A stretch of DNA of 64,000 nt, taken from positions 3,224,001 to 3,288,000 of the forward strand of contig OY744463.1 of NCBI GenBank assembly GCA_963556145.1. Direction: 5' to 3'. The stretch comes from Hygrocybe punicea (taxonomy: Eukaryota > Basidiomycota > Agaricomycetes > Agaricales > Hygrophoraceae). The position numbers and the translations under genes were made by a program. This document shows, piece after piece, positions 24,926-39,900 of this stretch (its first letter is position 1; each line of letters begins with the position of its first letter). A model generated the notes under the pieces. The model did no database searches. It saw only the letters and a list, made by a program, of their open reading frames with translations, and was not told where the DNA came from.

Positions 24926-27900
24926 AAAAGGCAAATGACTGATCATTGTCTCTCAGCCTCTCAACACATTACCCCCATTCTGGTACACTCCCACACTCAA
25001 CCACCTCAATAATGACAGTAATGAGGATGAATCCTGGTGGCACAGCCTTGTTCTTTAAATATGAATATACTTAATGTACAATGTAAAACAGGGTTTGGGA
25101 ACTTTTTCTACTAATATAAGAATATCAAGTTATTGATTGATAAGTCAAGGCTTGGTGGCAATGTCCCACTTGTTTATAATCCATGCAGAAATCTTTCAAT
25201 TTGAGGTCACTGCAGAACCCAGCCTTGAAACTCCGTCTCCTATAATTGGAACTCCGGGGCTTATGAGGCTGCTGGATTTGGTCCAAAAGTGGCTGTGACA
25301 AAGCAGCATACTTCGGGTCATGTTGGTCACATTGGGTCACATCACGTTGGGTTACGTCGGGTTGGAATGGGAGTCATTTGGAGGCATTGGGTTTGTCCGG
25401 ATTCATGTTATATCGGCGATACGGACTCAGGGGAACATTGAGTCTCTACACTGTTGTCCTGTCATCCTCTCACTGGCCATCTCCATCCCTGTCATCATCC
25501 CCTGGCTGGCCATATGTGCCCTTGCCATCTCTGTCCTTGTTGTTGCCACTGTGGTTGTCTCGGCCATCTGTCTTGGTCATTGGCACATCCTCTACCTGGC
25601 CTCACAGCCTCGTTTCCATGGCCATTTTCATTGGTGTCCCTTCTGTTTGCTGGGGTGGCCATGGCATTGTTTTCTGGGCTGGTATTGGGTGGTTTGGGTT
25701 CGCCTGTGTTTGTCAGAGGTGTAGCTGCAATCATTATAATCATTAGCATACAACTCACAAAAAGTTTAACAAAAGAAATTACCTCAGGTACTCCTCTACA
25801 CCCATTTCATGTTGTTGAAAACGAGGAGTTGAACTCCAACCGGCAGTTGCCGATTTCCCAAACGGGTCCAAGTTGCCACATGAAAGTGTGGCTGAAGCTT
25901 TTGAATCTTCTGGCATGCACAACAAGGCATGTATACCCAAGTGAGATCCTGAAAAGATGTAAATATAGTACATCTACTCTCATGTCAAATTTTGTATTTT
26001 ATTTGGCCCTGCATAAAGAGCTATTCACAATTTATTCTATTCCTCTGCCAGAATTGGTCCCTTGATGATCTAACTTGGTCTGAAAAATCTGAAATTAATC
26101 TTAGAAGTACTTGAATAAGTACTCATTGTTGTACACATAAGTGTCTGATTGTTGGTGGACCAGTATGGTGGTCCATTCTGGACAAAACCATACATTGTCT
26201 AGAGTTCTCTAGAGTTCTCTAGGCCTTGGAGAAATTCTCTAGGCAATGGAGAAATTCTCTAGGCCTTGGAGGAATTCTCTAGGCCTTGGAGGAATTCTCT
26301 AGACCTTGGAGAAATTCTCTAGACCCTGGAGAAATTCTCTAACCCCAGGATAAATTGTATAGCCCCTGGAGAAATTCTCTGACCCCTACTTAATTAGGGA
26401 CCCCTTAGGGACTCCTTAATAAATAATGATGGCAGTTAATTATCACTATGAGGACTCTTTGAGGAGACTTCTTGGGGACTTCTTGTCCTTAGAAAGAAGT
26501 TTCTATGGTGAGAAAATCAGGGACTCCTTAGGGACTCCTTGAGGACTTCTTGTAATTTACTAGAGGAGTCCTTAAGGAGTCCTTAGAGAGTACTAAGGAA
26601 TGCGTAGTAGAGTGTGATGTCCTCCATATTCCCTCCAATTAATCATATCCGATGATTAACCTATTAGGTTACCCATTTACCTGGCACAATTGACCAAGAA
26701 TACATCTTGTTGACCCTGACATATGCATCAAGGCCAGCCTTTTTGTACTGCTCCAAGGAAAACTCATAATCCCAATATATTGCCCTGAAAATGACAAATA
26801 TGCACTACATTTCAAAATATCAAATTGAGTGGGTAATCAGAAAGGTGAATATGCTTGCCTACTGTGTGGCAAATGTTGAAAATGGTATTGAATGGAATAA
26901 AAACTCTGTCTGAGAGGCACATCTACCATGATATTGGCTATGATCACTAGATGGGGATGGAAGTGAGAGAGCCAAGTGGATGGGGAGATAGTGATGGAGG
27001 TAGCAGGGTAGATGGAGGCAATGGGTGAAATTCTATAGCCCCTAGATGGGGGGATGGGGAGTGATTGAGAGGTGTGGATGGGGGAAATAACAGGATATAG
27101 TGAGGAGAGCATGAGGGAGGATATGGAGAGATAGGGAATGGGGTAGAGAAGGGGAATGGTCAGTCCCAACAACACCAGATAGTCACCTGTTTTGCTATTC
27201 ACAGTTGCTGAGCAGTTGATAAGCAAAAGAAAATGCACAGAAATTTTTAACAAGACTTACCAAGTTCTGATTGCTAATGAGGTCTGCAGCCAGGTGTGGT
27301 ATGTGCAGGGAGTCCCAATGTCCAGATACCCTGTTTTACATTACATCCTCCTCATCATGTAAACCACAACCTTCACAAGACCCTCAAGAACGTGAGACCA
27401 TGCTGGGATATCAAGTATACCTAAATGTGATCAGGTGTTATCTTGGAAAATGATGAATGGTTAGAAGTATTTAGGGGAGATGGCAGTTCAATTGGTGTAT
27501 GAGAATGTAATTAGGAGACTTCCCATATTTATTGTTGGTATGAGGTTCAGCACTATATTGGGTGAATGCTTGGTGAGATAAATGGTAAAGTGGACGTAAG
27601 CAGTGTTAAGAATGTTTCAAGTCTCATCGGACGTGACAATAGCTGAACCCTGGTCAACCCAGCACTGCAGCAATACCTGGACCCCAGCCACCCTACCCTG
27701 CAGGCAGGACCAATATTTTCAAGTCCCTTAGCTATTGCAGGTTTATTGAAGGAGGCCCTATGGCAGAAAATATACCTCTACTTAGAAGGGGTAATAGGGT
27801 GTGTCACCACCTCTAAGATGTGGGAAGAGTCAGGTCAGGAATCACAGGTGAGCCCCAGAGTCTCAGTTCTAGGAGATGGATCTTAGTGGACACAATTCCC

Positions 27901-30900
27901 AACTTTGGACTTATCCTATATGCACATCCCCTTGTCCTTCCAGAGATATGTAGGATCTTTAGATCTTTTTTTATAGATATTCATTTTTACCTTCATTTTC
28001 CTGTCTGTGTCGCATTGCAACCCCCCTCTTCACATCCCCATTCCAACTGTTCTTTGTGGTTTCTATTGGCCAAAGTAGACATGACTGAAAGTAGACTACC
28101 CACTCATGTACTATAAAACAGTCCCAATGACCGTACAAAAAAAAGATACCCTTAGTCCCCATTTCCTTACAGTCAGAATCCCTTTTAAAATCCTTTCACA
28201 TGCCTTTCCTCACAGACTCTTAGACTTTCATAGTTAACTTCATCATCTTTATTGTTGTTCTTATTATTCATTCATCGTTCCAGACCCAACCCAACCCAAC
28301 CCGCCATACCTGACATTGTCAGCATTGTTGGGTTCATTGTTATTTATCCATTTTCAGTCTTATTTGTTGATTTTCTTAGTTTGATATGGCAGCTTTACTT
28401 TCCACTTCCTTCACAACTCTTTTACCACTATCCCCGACACTGGTTATCCCTTGTCACTTCTACGCTGACACCCCTAGGTTAGGATTACATTCTGCAACCA
28501 CCCCAATCTCACCTTATCAGCAGTTGCATCCACCCTTGTGGGCATCCTTCTGTACCCCATAGTGGCCTCTTGTGTGGGCATGTGTGGTGCATAAGTAAAA
28601 AAGATGAAAAAAGTATACAAAAAACTCACTTTTTGCAGTGGGGGTGGATGCACCACTCCCTGCTGCGACTTTTCTTCATTACTTGTCCCTCACTCCTGTC
28701 ATTAGCTGGCCCTGAGTTTCATTGGCATGGGTGTGGGCGTGGTGTCGTGGGTTTGATGTGGTTCGTGCCTGTCCTTGCAGTTGCAGTTGCACCATCATCT
28801 GCTGCTGCTGTTGCTGCTGGCTGTTGCTGCACTGTAACCATACATAAGTTAGTAGTAAAAAATCAATGAATAACTTACCTTTGTAGTAGGAGGAGAGTCC
28901 CACCCCCACTGCTTCTGTTGCTCCCATTCTAGGTTGCCATGTGAGTGCTGCTGATCATCATTGAGGTGCTGCTAGGTGCTGTTTGGGCATCATTTGGGTT
29001 GTTGCCATGTGCTGGCATTGTGGTAGCTGATTGGATTGGTACTTTGACTTGTTGAGGGTCATGAAAGCATCACATGACATTGTTGATTGTTCACACATAC
29101 GCGGAATGAAATAAATATGAAGAAATAAATGAGGATATAATATAATACAGACAGAGAACTTGTGAGCAAGCCTAGCCAAGTGATAGGAAAGGTTGTGTAG
29201 AGGTTATAGCTTTGGGCTTGAGTTGTTAAATTCTTGGGTTCAATCCTGTGAATTGGCACTTTTTTATTTAAATAACAACCACAAATCATGAAGCTACACC
29301 TGGAAGGAACACTTCACCCGGATTCCACCTGGACTCCACCTGGATTCCACATGGATTCCTCATGGACTTCAATTAGGTGGAGTCCTGATTCTCCATCAAA
29401 AGTCCTATGGAGTCCATCATGTGGACTGGACTTTGGGTGGAGTCCACATGGACTGAAGGTGGATTAAAATTTGTCAATTTGGCTGTGAGTCCACATTGAG
29501 TCCTTCTAAAGTCCACTGATAGTCCAGATGCAGTCCACCTAGAGTCCACCTAAAGTTCACCTAAAGTCCACCTAAAGTCCATGTGGACTTTAGGTGGATC
29601 CCTGGCTTAGTGACAAGTGCTCCATTCTTGGTGTCACTATTCCCATCACTCCGTCAAGATGTAATCCCAGTTGAGAAATATTCTCATCTGGAACTGCTCT
29701 CAATTCCATCCAATGTCCATGTCCTCATCTGAAATACTGTGTCCTCAAATGATGATACAGTTCAAACCATTATGGAGCAAATTGAGCTTGATGATGACAA
29801 TGCCATCTATGTTGGATTTGATTCTGAGTGGAATGTGATGTTTCCAAGCAAGGCTTTGTTGTGGGCTGTGGACAGACTGCCATCATTCAGATTGCACATG
29901 GGAATATGGTGTATATCTTTCAGTTATGCTACAATCTCTATGCTGATGTATTGTCAACAATCACACCCTTTCTGATAGGTTGGCAAAATGCTTACACAAA
30001 ACCAATTGCCACACCAGCTCAAGCTGTTTCTTGCCAACAAGCATGTGCTTAAAGTGGGTCAAAATCCAAGAGCAACAAATCATCTCTAATGCAAGATCCT
30101 GCCATCTGGTAGACTTATCTGCTGTCATCCTACATCCACAACTCCCTAAGAACATTCTGGAATGTGTTAGTCAAGTTTTGGAACACACCACTCTCTCAGA
30201 ATCAGCACATCATTGTGCTGTCCTTGATTTGATAGCATCGAAGTTGATATATGAGCACCTGATCAACATTCCAGTCCCTGAGCCATTGCCTCCAATCTAA
30301 CACCTGGACTTGAAGTCTTGATTTTTCATACCAACAAGACATGTGTTGTTGCTGTAGGCAGTATAGCATCACATGCACCTGGGACCTCTGTCAATGGAAT
30401 CAATTTATCACCTACTTGAATTGCTGTGACTGTGCAGAAGGTCCGCTGCAATTATGACTCTGCATCACAAAAGGTCACTGGAGAGTTTTGATTCCCCTCC
30501 ATTCAATGTTGTATGCCTTTGCAGTTAGGCTATAGCATGGATATGGATAATCCATGATCTGTAGGTATCCATGCTCGCACAGATACAAGTATGGATACAG
30601 ATTCCTAGATCCATGAGCTTTCAAAACAAGCCAAAGATCATCCAAAATGGTCAAGAATGCTAAACACTGTTTTGAGCATGTCTTATTCAATTCTGGATGT
30701 TCTTGGAGTCATTTTGATCATAAATCTATGGGTAAATCCATGGATTTTGTATCCATAGTGAGTATGAGTACACATACAGAAAAATGTATCTGCAGAGTAA
30801 CCATGCATTTGTCTACTCACAGTCACCTATGCTTGGCCTCCACATCTAACCATGTCACTTCACAATCTCTGCCACATGTTTGTGACCCCAACGATACACC

Positions 30901-33900
30901 AGAGACAACTGCACCACCAGTTGGGGAGTTATTGCCAGATCCTGAAGTTGATGACAGGGTGGGCACTCTGCTGATGGATGAATCCTTGGCTGAGGCACCT
31001 GAAATTGATTGTGACATGCACACTGTTGATGCACAAGTTCAATGGAGGGTCAGCAGGTTCTTGATCACGCTATGACTAATGCAGCCTTTTCCAAGAACCA
31101 ACAGGCATTTGGCTGACTTCCAAAGTCACCAATCACCAACAATGCCCACAATGTATGCCAAACGAGGTCGATGGAGCACCCGAGGTCAACAAAAAAGGTG
31201 GCAGGGTACTCCCTGCTGCCCATGTACATTTTATTTTATTTTATTTTATTTGTCACTAACTAACACTTCAGTTACCTGCCTCAGAGGGTCGAGGACCCTC
31301 TACAATGGTGATACACATGCTGCGTGTCTGAGGTCCGAATCACCTATTTTACCTATTTTTATTAGTTAGTTTTTGTTATGTACTTATTGTAGCACAACAA
31401 GTACAAACAAAAAGATTGGATTCCCCCTTTTCCGGCTTTCCGGGCATGGTTTATTGACCGGAATCGGTGGGGCATGGGTTTCCGAGTGTGTTGGGGTGTA
31501 TAAACGAGTGAGGGGTGGTCGGAGTAGTGAAGTAAAATGGAGCTGCAAAGGGGTGGGGATGTTGATCCCCATGTGACATAGGTGTGACAATGTGACAAAT
31601 GACAAAGCTGGCAAGTCTTGTGGCCTCGAAGACGCAACTGGCACTAGACAATACAACTGACAGGTGGAAAACATCAGGGAGGACCTGGGAAATAGCTGGG
31701 AAGTGGAATATATGGGAGAATGCTGCCAATGGTGGCGCAATAGGCTGAGCCACTGAGTGAGAGTGGTAAAAGTACTGGAAAGGGAGCTGAAACCCTTTGA
31801 ATCCCTCGCGGTGGGCTCCAAAATGATACACTGAGAGGTAGAGAGAGGGTCTCTAAGTGTGGGGTGCAAGTGCTGATCCAAGGGAGGCTCCAAGCTCAAC
31901 TGTGATGGGCCAAAACGGCCCCAATGAGCACCTCCAACAGGGAACGCCACTCGTGCATCATTCACGAAACACAGAAGAAATAAGCAATGAAGCAGATGGA
32001 AAAGGCGTGCAATGCAACAGCTGTTGCATGTGCACCCCCAGGTATGCCAATCCCCGTCGTTTCCACGGTTGCCGAGCAGGAAAACGCATCCCAACACGTC
32101 ATACGCCATTTTCGATGTGCCCCAGCACACTTGCCCCCATTTCACCCCCATTTCGCCACCCATTCGCATCCACAGAGTCGCCGTCGTGCCTGGATACAAG
32201 TCCAGTCCTCTCCCCATCATCTGAGCCCGCGACATCCCCAGATAACCGCGCCAGTGCCCAGCAAACCTCGTTCTTGACCAATCCCATACTGTTTACCCCC
32301 GTTTTGTGCCAGAATGACCTCCCATTCGCATCCACAGAGTCACCGTTGTCTCCAGAGGCAAGCCCAGTCCCGTCCCCAACCTTTGAACCGAAGCCGTTGA
32401 TACGCTATATGTAGCTATAAGAAGGGAAATCCTACAACTACAAAAGGTGAAAAGGTGCAAGGAAGCTTCGGAAAGCTTACACTAGTATAGGAAATGAAGG
32501 AGAATGAATAGAAGTGGATGAGAAGCTTAAGAGAAGTGCTGCGATTAAAACTGGAGTGGTGCGATCAAAATTGAAGAGTTGTGATAAAATCAAAAGTCGC
32601 AGTGAGATCGAAGGGTCAGACAGTGAGAGAACGTGATAGAATATGAAGAGAACAGAACTAGGATGAAGGGAAAGCTCTGAGACGAAGGGGGAATGACAGT
32701 CTGTCTTGATTCTCTGGGGGTTCTCTGTCTAGTGGCTCATACAGGCAGGTATATAAGCTGTCAGGACAAAGGAAGAGAGATGAAAGGATGATACTAAAAG
32801 GAGATATGTGAGATAAAGGGCATATAGAAGAAAGGATAGGTAGAGAGAACGATAAATGAATAATAAAGAACAAAGAGAACAAAGGAAATACTTTGAAGTG
32901 CGATAACTAAATATCTCCGAAGTTGCAGAAGATCACAATAGTCACGATGTGATCAGAAGGTCAAAGAGTGGTAAGTCGCATCAAGTCGCAAGGAATCGCA
33001 AAATATATGAAATCGGAGCTCAGGATGGCTGAGTGCGTATCACCGTCCACAGAAACACGCGTCTGCGCGCGCCCAACACCATTTTCAAGGCAGCCCAGCA
33101 TGCCCCCCTCCGTCTCACCCCCATTTTGCCCCATGTTCGCGTCTACACCCTCAATGTCATCCCCACCGATGAACCGTGACACGCCCCTGCTGTTGGAACA
33201 AAGGCCATCGCCAAAAAGACGTGTCCATGCGCACATCAACGCATCCCCCCTCGTTTCACAACCGAATCAGTCCCTGTCATCGTCTATGCACTCGCTGTCG
33301 TCCCCTGATACAAGCCCAGACCTCTCCCCATCGTTTAAGCCCTTGCCGTTGCCAGAACAATGCGCCCACGCGTCCCAATGCGTCGAGAAGACGCGTATCA
33401 ACACAACCACGCCCATTTCGCCCTCAATTTGCCAGCTGTCCACGTCTACGCCCTTGCCATCACCCCCAGACGTGATTCGTCGCAAAACCCCACCGTCTGA
33501 ACGCGCGCCGTCCCCAGAAAGACGCGTTCACACACGCCCAAGCCTGCTTTCCACGCGTTCCAGCACATCTGCCTCCATTTCATGCCTGTTTGGGCCACCA
33601 TTCTCATCTATGGCCTCGACGTTGTCCCAGGATCCCACTCTGGACCCGTCCCGAGCACCTGAGCCCGTGTCAGCTCCAGGAAAATGTGTCCGCATGCATC
33701 CAAGCCCATTTTCAACGAGTCCCAATGTGTCCCCCCTTGTTTCGTGCCCGTTTCGACTCCCATCCATGCCCACACACTCTCCGTCGTCCACACCAATGAA
33801 CCATGACATGCCCCCGTCGTTTGAATGTGGGCCGTCACCAAAAAGACATGTCCACGCACACATCAACGCGTCCCCCCCCATTTTAGTTCCAAATCACCCC

Positions 33901-36900
33901 CCATTCACACCTACAGACTCGTGGTTGTCCCCAGAGGCAAGCCCAGTCGTCTCCCCAGCATATGAGCCTGCGCCGTCCCCAGAAAACCGCGCCGGCACCC
34001 AGCAAACCTTAGGGTGTAGCACGGGTGACCCGCGGGTTGCCAGGCCGGACACCGTACCCGTACCCGCAGACACTGTACCCGTGACGGGTGCGGGTCTGCA
34101 TTACCCGCGGTCGGACGCGGGTGTGGTGGTTGCCCATGTGGCCATGCGGGTAGTGTCGACGACAGCGGCAGCGAGCTCCTCAAGCCCACAAATGAAACGT
34201 ACACGTCAATTGACGCGACGGTTCGCATTTGTGGGGCTGGGCTGGGCTGGTTCCGTCGTCTTGTCCCACTGCCATCCTCCCCGCTCCACCACCGTCGTCA
34301 TCGCCTTGCTGCTGCCAGTTGGCAGTGGAAGTCGTCGCCGTCGTCGTCGTTTCATGGGCCAGATACCTCGCGAACAACGTCTGCGCATCAGTTGATGCGC
34401 CAGCCCGTTTTCGCGAGGTGATTAGTTTGAGGTCTGTGGGGGCACTCGCGGCGTGTTCTGGGGTGCCGTTGGAGTATGAGGCATCTGTGAAGCCATTGTG
34501 TCTTCGTGAGGTCTTCATTCATCTTCGCGAGGTCTTCGTTTGTCTTCACACGGTCTTTGTTCGTAGTTTGGTGCTGGCGACTTCATTAACGATGTTGACG
34601 CGTCAGTTGACGCGTCATTGTGCTTTCGCGAAGTCTTCATGCGTGTTTTCATGCTGGGGACCTCACGAACACATGTTGACGCATTGACTGACGCGTCAAC
34701 GTTGTTTGCGAGGTGTGGACTCAAAGGCAGGGGGTTAGCCGATGTCGGTGGTGAAAGAATCGGGGCACGTACCTGTGCTGGTAAGTGGACGCACCACCCT
34801 CCCAGCCGTTTCCCTTCATCGCCGTGTTGTTGTTGTTGTTGTTGTTGGTTGGTGGTGGTAGTGGTGGTGGTGGCGGCGGTTTGGGTATAACTTAGTTATT
34901 AGATATGTTAGATAAATGAATTAAAAGTAAAAAAAAACTTACCTGTGGGGCCCATTGGGGCCCTCTGTGCTAACCCGTGGATACCCGTCTACCGCAGGTA
35001 AGGGTGTGCGGTAGTGCACGGGTTGCCAAATTGGGACACCGTACCCGTACCCGAGAAACCCGCGGCCCAAAAACCGCGGGTTTACCCGAACCCGTGCTAT
35101 ACCCTAATGGCGTTGTTGGTTCATAGTTTTGTTTCTGTTCCTCAGGATGGACGACAATACCCCATGACAAGTCTGATTGATTGTGGCTGTACCATTTGTG
35201 CCATCGATGTCGGATACGTCAAAGCACACAATATTCCGACAAAACCATATCTGAACCCATTCAACTCATATATGAGCAACGGAACACAACCGGAGACAGG
35301 ACAGATCACAGAATATTGCGAATTACAAATGCATCTCGGCGATCATCAAGAATTACTGCGTTTTGCAGTAACGACGTTAGCAAAAATGGACATTTTCCTT
35401 GGGTATGATTGGCTCAAGAAACATAACCCAGAAATTGATTGGCGCGAAAACGAAATCAAATTCTCGCGATGTCTTTCTGGTTGTGGTAAGCCATCAACAA
35501 TATGTTCAACCGAATTCAACACTGTCGTTTGGGAACGGCCTCTCTGGTTCGATCAAGTGATGGAAGAAACAATGGACCCAGCACATTTTCGTTCGTTCAT
35601 GACAAAGTCAATGGAACTCACAATAAAGGCACAAGAACAACAGAAGGAAAAGATGTTTGAAGAATTGGTTCCGGAGACATATCATGAATATCGTGATGTT
35701 TTCGAACCGTCTGGTTTCAATGAATTGCCAGCACGAAAACCATGCAATCATGCGATCACCTTGAAACCAGATGCACCAGATCACCATGATTGCAAACTGT
35801 ATCCACTGTCACCAGTCGAAAAACAAGATCTCGATAAATTCCTTGACGAAAACCTGAAGACAGGATGAATTTGACCATCAAAATCACTGTACGCTTCTCC
35901 TTTTTTCTTCGTATCAAAGAAGGATGCAGCCGAACGACGACCAATACAAGATTATCAATGGTTAAACTCATGGACGGTTGACGACAAATACCCATTGCCA
36001 TTGATCAACAACATCATCAATCAGTTGGCGGAAGCTAAATACTTCACAAAACTTGATGTACGATGGGGATTTAACAATGTCCGTATCAAGGAAGGTGATG
36101 AACACAAAGCTGCCTTCTTGACACCGAAAGGCTTGTTCGAACCGACAGTCATGTTCTTTGGTCTGAAGAATTCACCACCGACATTCCAACGACTGATGAA
36201 CCACGTTTTCCATTACGAAATACGTGAAGGATGGTTGTTGGTCTATATGGACAACATCCTGATCTTCTCAAAGTCCCTTGAAGAAAACCAAAAGCGAACG
36301 AAACAAGTATTGAAGATTTTCCGCGAAAATAATCTATTCCTGAAACCGAAGAAATGTACATTCGACAAAGAAAAAGTCAATTACCTCGGGCTCATCGTCG
36401 GACATGGCCAAGTCCAGATGGATCCAATCAAAACCAATGCCATCACTGACTGGCCCATCCCGACAAATCAGACCGAATTGCAACGATTCATTGGTTTCTT
36501 GAACTTTTATCGTCGTTTTGTTGAAAACTTTTCGCAGATCGCAAGTACGTTACACAAATTGACGGGAAAAGCAAAATGGGACTGGATGGAAGAACAACAA
36601 AATGCATTTGATCGTTTAAAGACCATCATAATGACCGACCCAATTCTCGTTCTACCTGTCCCTGACAAGAAGTTTACCATCAAATGTGATGCATCTGATT
36701 ATGCAATTGGTGCAATCTTGTCCCAAGAACAACCCGATGGCCTTTTCCGCCCTGTGGCTTACATGTTGACAACAATGACACCAGCGGAACGGAATTACCA
36801 AGTCTTCGATAAAGAATTACTTGCAATCATATGAAGTTTCGAAGAGTGGCGACAATTCCTCCTCGGCGCAAAAGAACAGATCAACGTTTTCACCGATCAT

Positions 36901-39900
36901 CGGAACTTAGAATATTATCGAAAACCACAAGATCTTACCTGACGACAGGCTCGTTGGATCGCATTTCTACAGGATTACAATTTCCGTTTATTGTATCGCA
37001 AAAGTTCACAAAACAAGAAAGCCGATCTCCTTTCTCAACGTGTTGATCATAAACCAAAGGAAATGGACAACAAAGGTATGATTGGTCTCCCTGATTCACT
37101 TTTTATCCCACCAGAACAATCAATACGACAAATACTCCATATGTCCCCCACATACGATAACGTTATTTCCCTACATCACAACAATCCCATTGCAGGTCAT
37201 CCAGGCCGTGACAAAACGATCAAATTGATATCACGAACATCGACATGGCCAACCATCCGGGAAGACATTGAATGATACATCAATGGTTGCACCGAATGTC
37301 AACAGAACAAACCACGACGTGGGAAACAACTCGGACAACTTTTCCCCCACGATGTACCACCATACAATTGGCATACGATTTCCGTTGATATGATTGGTCC
37401 CCTACCAGAATCACATGGTTTTGATGCCATCTTGGTTGTTGTTGACAAGCGATCAAAACATCCTATTTTCATCGCCACAAATACGACATTGACATCGTGT
37501 TACATTTTTCAACTCCGCAACTCCGATTCCAACTCCACTACCCACGATGACGATTCCACTTCACCATACCTTCCTTTTTCGTTCCCCTTTACCTTTTGTC
37601 TTCTTTTGGACATTGTTGTTTATTCTTGTCCTTGTTCTCTTTTCTTCCTTTCTTCTTCTAGAACAATCCAGACCGACCATGGACACATCCCCACGTTACC
37701 TTGCTGTACCCGAATAGTCTCCTTGCCGACAGACATCATCGCTATTGTCTTTTCCCTCGCCCTGACATATTGTTGACTTCATCCCACGACAAACCGATTC
37801 ACAATGGCTGTACTCCCGACACAGCTCATTACCGTAATTGTTATTGGCAGCATTGCCATCACCTTCCTGATCGGTTTCTACTTTGTTATGATCTATCTTT
37901 GGCATCGGCATCGAAACCCTTCCACCATTGATACTTCTGACTTCCACCTCAACAATATCTTGACATGTAATTGACAATTGCCATTCCCGGATATATGGTT
38001 TCCACTTTCGTATTCCGTGCCTACCATTATCCTCCCTGACAATCCGACGACATTCCTCACCTGCACGCATGCCCTGGACAATCCTCAATCACGGGACATT
38101 TCACTGTTCTCTCTAATCCGACCATTGCCGAAGCACATTCTTTTGGACTTCGACCACAGACCATACGACTTCCCAAACAGTGAACCAACCCCTATCGCAT
38201 ATTGTTCGCACGACATCGCTTCAATGCAGTACCTGACGACTTGTTCCCACAGCTTGTCACTCGTGCCATGACTCGAAACCTGGACCCACATTCATTTAAC
38301 CTTTTCCATCTATAACCTTGATATCTCCCACACTCGTTTACAATGATACCCTTTCTTGGACGAATACCGACATCAAGTGGACCTTCTTGTTCCACAAACA
38401 GGACAAGACATCGCTCCTCGATACGTCATCAACACAGACATCGTCATCCGGTACAGCTTGTGCTGTTCACATGTCTGACCTCGACTAGCCCACTGTCCTA
38501 GTTGGTTTTTTCCTTTATACATTCCTTCATTTTCTTTCATACCAACCTTGCCGCTACATCCACACCACCTCAAGACACTCTCATCACCAACCCCACACGG
38601 GACGATACCCATCTTCGACCCGACCGTGCAACGCACTTGCCAGACTGCGCACTTGCCTGTTACAGCAAGTGTAGACCCCGAATAGGCAATTCTGCACATC
38701 ACATGATCCGATGACAAATCATCCGAGTCATCCGGACCCCCTCTATTCCTCAATGACACCCGGGCCTCCAGTTGGATCGCGAGAACATTGACATGAGGAC
38801 GCCTCATGTACGCCTCATGGTGAACACATGGTAGAGTTGGACATGTTATGGCTTCATAGTTGTATTTCTATTTACCTCCCCTCAAGACCAGTCACTATAT
38901 ATACTGTTCTTGTTGTTGGTTCGGACTTTTTCTTCTTTTCCTTTCTTTACGTTTAGTCTGGTTCTTGGGGCAGACTCATCTTGTTTTGGGTAACCCCCAC
39001 GGCTCGCAATGACATTAGACCTTGACCCCCCCTCTTAGCAGTGTTGTCTTAGCTGTAAGCAACAATGAAAGCTGCTGTTCTCCCCTCTGGAAGCCGATCC
39101 CCTGTTAAGTTGATTGTTGCCGGAGCCCACTGCAGAAGCGATCCGTAACACATCGGAAGGTTGGGCACGATTGTTCTGTGATCACGTCTTCAAACGTTTC
39201 GGCATGCCACGTTTCGTCATCTCAGATTGTGGTTCTGTTTTTGTTTCACGATTCATCACCGAATTATATTCTTTGATCGGCATCAAAGGACAACCTACAA
39301 CGGCATATCATCCACGTGCCGATGGACAAACAGAACGAATGAACCAAGAACTCGAAATCTTTCTTCGTTTTTTCACCAATTATCGACAAGATGACTGGCA
39401 CAAATGGCTCGCCCTTGCAGAATTTGCATTAGCCAATCGCGAATCATCTGCGATCAAGACTTCTCCCTTCTTTGCAACACAAGGACAACATCCATGGACG
39501 GGCCTCAATCTTGACACACATACGCCTATTGCAAATGAAGCTGTTCATGACTTCATTACGCGAATGAAGGCTATCCAACGCAAAATCGGTGAAATCGTGG
39601 ATGTCACGAAACAGACAATGAAGGATAAGTATGATAGTCATGTCAAGAAAATTGTCTTTTCCCCTGGTGATAAAGTTTGGCTAAATGGAAAGAATTTAAC
39701 CACAGATTGTCCTAGCAAGAAACTTGACAATCAAAAATTCGGTCCTTTCACCGTTCTCGACAAAATCGGTTCATCGTCATACAAACTGAAATTACTGAAA
39801 GCCTGGAAGATCTTCCCTGTATTCAACGTTGCTCTCCTTACCCCGTTCCAACCTCCTTCTTCCCCCATCCAACAAAAATACCATCTTCAACCCCCTCCCG